This document shows positions 62,164 through 64,000 of a stretch of 64,000 nt of DNA, in pieces. Position numbers and translations under genes: made by a program. Numbering within the stretch: the stretch's first letter is position 1; each line of letters starts with the position of its first letter. Source of the stretch: Ruminobacter sp. (lineage in GTDB: Bacteria > Pseudomonadota > Gammaproteobacteria > Enterobacterales > Succinivibrionaceae); contig JAGAYS010000009.1 of assembly GCA_017940385.1 (NCBI GenBank), positions 1-64,000 on the forward strand, in the 5' to 3' direction. Below the pieces are notes generated by a model that worked only from the letters and a program-made list of their open reading frames with translations, made no database searches and was not told the DNA's origin.

Positions 62164-62532
62164 ATGAAAAAGTCCGTAGGCATGACATTACTCGAGGTGA
62201 TGATAGCACTGGTTATATTTGCCCTGACGTCAACAGCCGTAATGAACGTTATATATAATACCATGCATGGTCTTTCCGGTATGGAGGAGTCCTACTTTGG
62301 ACAGATGGTGGCTGACAATGTGCTGAGTCAGCTGAAGCTTGCCAAAACATGGCCCAGCAACAGTTGGGTGACGGATAAACAGGAACTTGCCGGAAAAACA
62401 TGGTATTACAGGTACAGAGGGCAGAATACACAGGATGCAAATTTCAGATCTCTGGAGGTAGAGGTCTTCATTACCTCAAAAGTTAATACTGATAGCCCCG
62501 TGGCATATCTGAGAACATATGTGAGTAGGTAG
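62164..62532 (+). CDS. gspI: Type II secretion minor pseudopilin GspI
   Basis: 122 residues, leader MKKSVG then MTLLEVMIALVIFALTSTAVM, Glu5 present. The first residue of the mature protein is Met as in many GspI. It starts one base after the gspH stop. Confidence 0.88.
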   Translation: MKKSVGMTLLEVMIALVIFALTSTAVMNVIYNTMHGLSGMEESYFGQMVADNVLSQLKLAKTWPSNSWVTDKQELAGKTWYYRYRGQNTQDANFRSLEVEVFITSKVNTDSPVAYLRTYVSR

Positions 62533-62533
62533 C

Positions 62534-63136
62534 ATGCATTTTTCCAAGGCTTTTACCCTGATTGAGGTTCTGTTGTCCATTGTCATAATGGCGATTCTGG
62601 CACAGGCTACCTATCAGATTATTTCAGGGGTTATAACGGCTGACAGTGCCATTGAAGAGAATTCTGCCAGATTCGTGGAAATGCAGAAGGTTTTTTCCGT
62701 TATGGACAGGGACTTCAGTCAGGCCGTTCCCCGCCAGTTCCGTTATTCAGGAACGTCTGCGAAGGCAGTTATCGAGTATGGGGAAAACAAGTACCAGTCC
62801 GAGGGGGCGGGAATTTCTTTTGTTGCGGGAGGGAGCCTTAATCCGGGAGCTCTTCTGCCAAGAGGCGAGACCGTAAGGATCTGGTACAGACTTAAAGATA
62901 AAGAATTGCAGAGAGCAACATATCCGTTTCCGGATACCGTTGTCGGTTACGAGCCGGAATTTGAGAGTATTTTTAATGATGTTACATCGTTTAAGATAAG
63001 TTTTTATAAATCCGGCGGCTGGGTGCGTGACTGGCAGAATAAACAGGTACTTCCGGGAGGAATTAAAATCGAGATAGAAACCGAAGACTACGGGAAAATT
63101 GAAAAGACAATCTATGTGATTGCCGGTGAGCACTGA
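62534..63136 (+). CDS. gspJ: Type II secretion minor pseudopilin GspJ
   Basis: 200 residues, leader MHFSKA then FTLIEVLLSIVIMAILAQATYQI, Glu5 present, and SVMDRDFSQAVPRQFR near 60, typical of GspJ. Leader ends Ala, as in MshO of this window. Stop overlaps gspK (TGATG). Confidence 0.9.
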   Translation: MHFSKAFTLIEVLLSIVIMAILAQATYQIISGVITADSAIEENSARFVEMQKVFSVMDRDFSQAVPRQFRYSGTSAKAVIEYGENKYQSEGAGISFVAGGSLNPGALLPRGETVRIWYRLKDKELQRATYPFPDTVVGYEPEFESIFNDVTSFKISFYKSGGWVRDWQNKQVLPGGIKIEIETEDYGKIEKTIYVIAGEH

Positions 63137-64000
63137 TGATAAAACGGATGAAAAAGAACAAAGGAACGGCACTGATAATGGTTTTACTGGCCATTGCAGT
63201 AATGATTATCGCCGCAAGTACAATTGCGGTGAGGTTTAACCGTGTCTTTTTCATAACAAACAATGCCGATCAGGTACAGATTTCGCGATGGTATGTTGAC
63301 GGTATTGAGGGAATTATCAAAAAGTACATGATTGATGATTTTAAGAAGACCCAGTCAAAAGTCTATCTGGGAATGAACTGGGCTCAGCCGAATCAGGTAA
63401 TTCCCCTCGACGATTCCGTCATCAGCGGTACCGTCTATGATGAGATGGCGTGTTTTAACATAAATTCACTGGCCAGTAACCTGTCTTTTGACATCACCAG
63501 TCCTGATGCAATGCAGAATACTGACTATAAACTTCTTGAGAGGCCTTATCCGGCCCTTGTATTCAAGCACCTGATCATGCTTACTGGAGCTGACGAAAAT
63601 ACTGCTGACACAATAGTTGATTCATCCATCGACTGGATTGATTCCGATTCCGATATGAGGTCGTCAGTCGGAGCCGAGGACCAATACTATTCTTCCATTC
63701 CAAGTCCTCATCTGACAGCTCAGGGATATTTCTATGATAAAAGTGAAATAAGAGCCGTCAGAGGAATGACTGCCGACATATACAGACGTCTGGAACCTTT
63801 GATTTGTGCTTTGCCGACTTCGGAACTTAATATTAGCGTGAACATGCTGACTTTTAAAAAGGCTCCGTTGCTGTCAGCCGTCTTTCTTGAGACAATGGAC
63901 CTTGAAACCGCACTGAACATAATAAACAAGGAACGTCCTGAATACGGCTGGGATACGGTTGACGGTTTCATGAATAATTTAGTTGTCAGTAAATATACGG
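63136..64000 (+). CDS. gspK: Type II secretion minor pseudopilin GspK, N-terminal 288 codons
   Basis: The frame starts with ATG at 63136, overlapping the gspJ stop, and runs past the right edge. The leader is IKRMKKNKG then TALIMVLLAIAVMIIAAS, without Glu5, normal for GspK, which caps the pseudopilus. WYVDGIEGIIKKYMI and the SSIDWIDSDSDMR segment fit the GspK alpha domain with its metal-binding acidic loops. gspL and gspM presumably follow outside. Confidence 0.92.
   Translation, partial: MIKRMKKNKGTALIMVLLAIAVMIIAASTIAVRFNRVFFITNNADQVQISRWYVDGIEGIIKKYMIDDFKKTQSKVYLGMNWAQPNQVIPLDDSVISGTVYDEMACFNINSLASNLSFDITSPDAMQNTDYKLLERPYPALVFKHLIMLTGADENTADTIVDSSIDWIDSDSDMRSSVGAEDQYYSSIPSPHLTAQGYFYDKSEIRAVRGMTADIYRRLEPLICALPTSELNISVNMLTFKKAPLLSAVFLETMDLETALNIINKERPEYGWDTVDGFMNNLVVSKYT

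Noticed and set aside
63136..64000. Missing Glu5 in GspK, and in MshP
   Set aside because: GspK and MshP-type tip pilins normally lack Glu5.
1..64000. CRISPR array, tRNA, rRNA, prophage or riboswitch
   Set aside because: No regularly spaced repeats, clover-leaf signals or phage genes were seen. The msh spacer was checked for the c-di-GMP riboswitch core and none was recognised.

Overview
The window looks like chromosome from a gammaproteobacterium. Gene content and order resemble Aeromonadales-type genomes: msh pilus genes running into mreBCD-maf-rng-nitrilase-tldD, and hslO-hslR beside gspC-K. A moderate-to-low GC content with very AT-rich spacers, and an ATP-type PEP carboxykinase gene with codon use unlike its neighbours (as expected for very high expression), point towards a fermentative, succinate-forming lineage such as Succinivibrionaceae. 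The family placement is inference from context; no rRNA or other direct marker is present.

Layout. 1-550: start of a probable transposase running off the left edge, with short inverted boxes and an orphan terminator. 585-1040: small carbohydrate-binding (isoamylase early-set) protein with a Lys/Ala-rich tail. 1341-7470: mutH (divergent), then rppH-ptsP, thyA-sdhE-srmB. 7626-11193 (minus): orphan membrane protein and the glycogen pair glgC-glgA. 11434-17759 (minus): yacG, coaE, rsmA, surA, lptD, ssb. 18268-31359 (plus): a large MSHA-type type IV pilus cluster. 31661-38600 (plus): mreBCD-maf-rng-nitrilase-tldD. 38679-39573 (minus): darP and a periplasmic rhodanese; then pmbA and glpX (plus). 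42173-45385 (minus): acetyltransferase, envC, gpmI. 45746-47812 (plus): yibN, secB, gpsA. 47914-48498 (minus): nfuA. 48865-51170 (plus): pckA, greB. 51249-52031 (minus): bioH. 52279-53598 (plus): amtB. 53722-55114 (minus): hslO, hslR. 55234-64000 (plus): a type II secretion operon gspC-D-E-F-G-H-I-J and the start of gspK, cut by the right edge.

How the genes work together. Two related filament machines dominate: the MSHA pilus (assembly genes mshI-G, then minor pilins mshB, C, D, O, P) and the type II secretion system. Both need a prepilin peptidase, which is not in the window. Envelope biogenesis is well represented (lptD, surA, mreBCD, envC, secB). Glycogen synthesis (glgC, glgA), gluconeogenesis or CO2 fixation (pckA, glpX, gpmI) and the starch/glycogen-binding small protein suggest active storage-carbohydrate metabolism. 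amtB has a textbook sigma-54 promoter.

Most notable observations: the PtsP (EI-Ntr) homologue has isoleucine where the phospho-accepting histidine should be, although the rest of its catalytic core is intact; a carbohydrate-binding domain is fused to a histone-H1-like tail; the msh cluster lacks a separate mshA, mshF and mshQ and encodes a Cys-rich MshD; there is a possible eight-codon leader and hairpin before mshB, a sigma-54 site before amtB, and a CRP-like site before gspC. No tRNA, rRNA, CRISPR array or prophage was seen.
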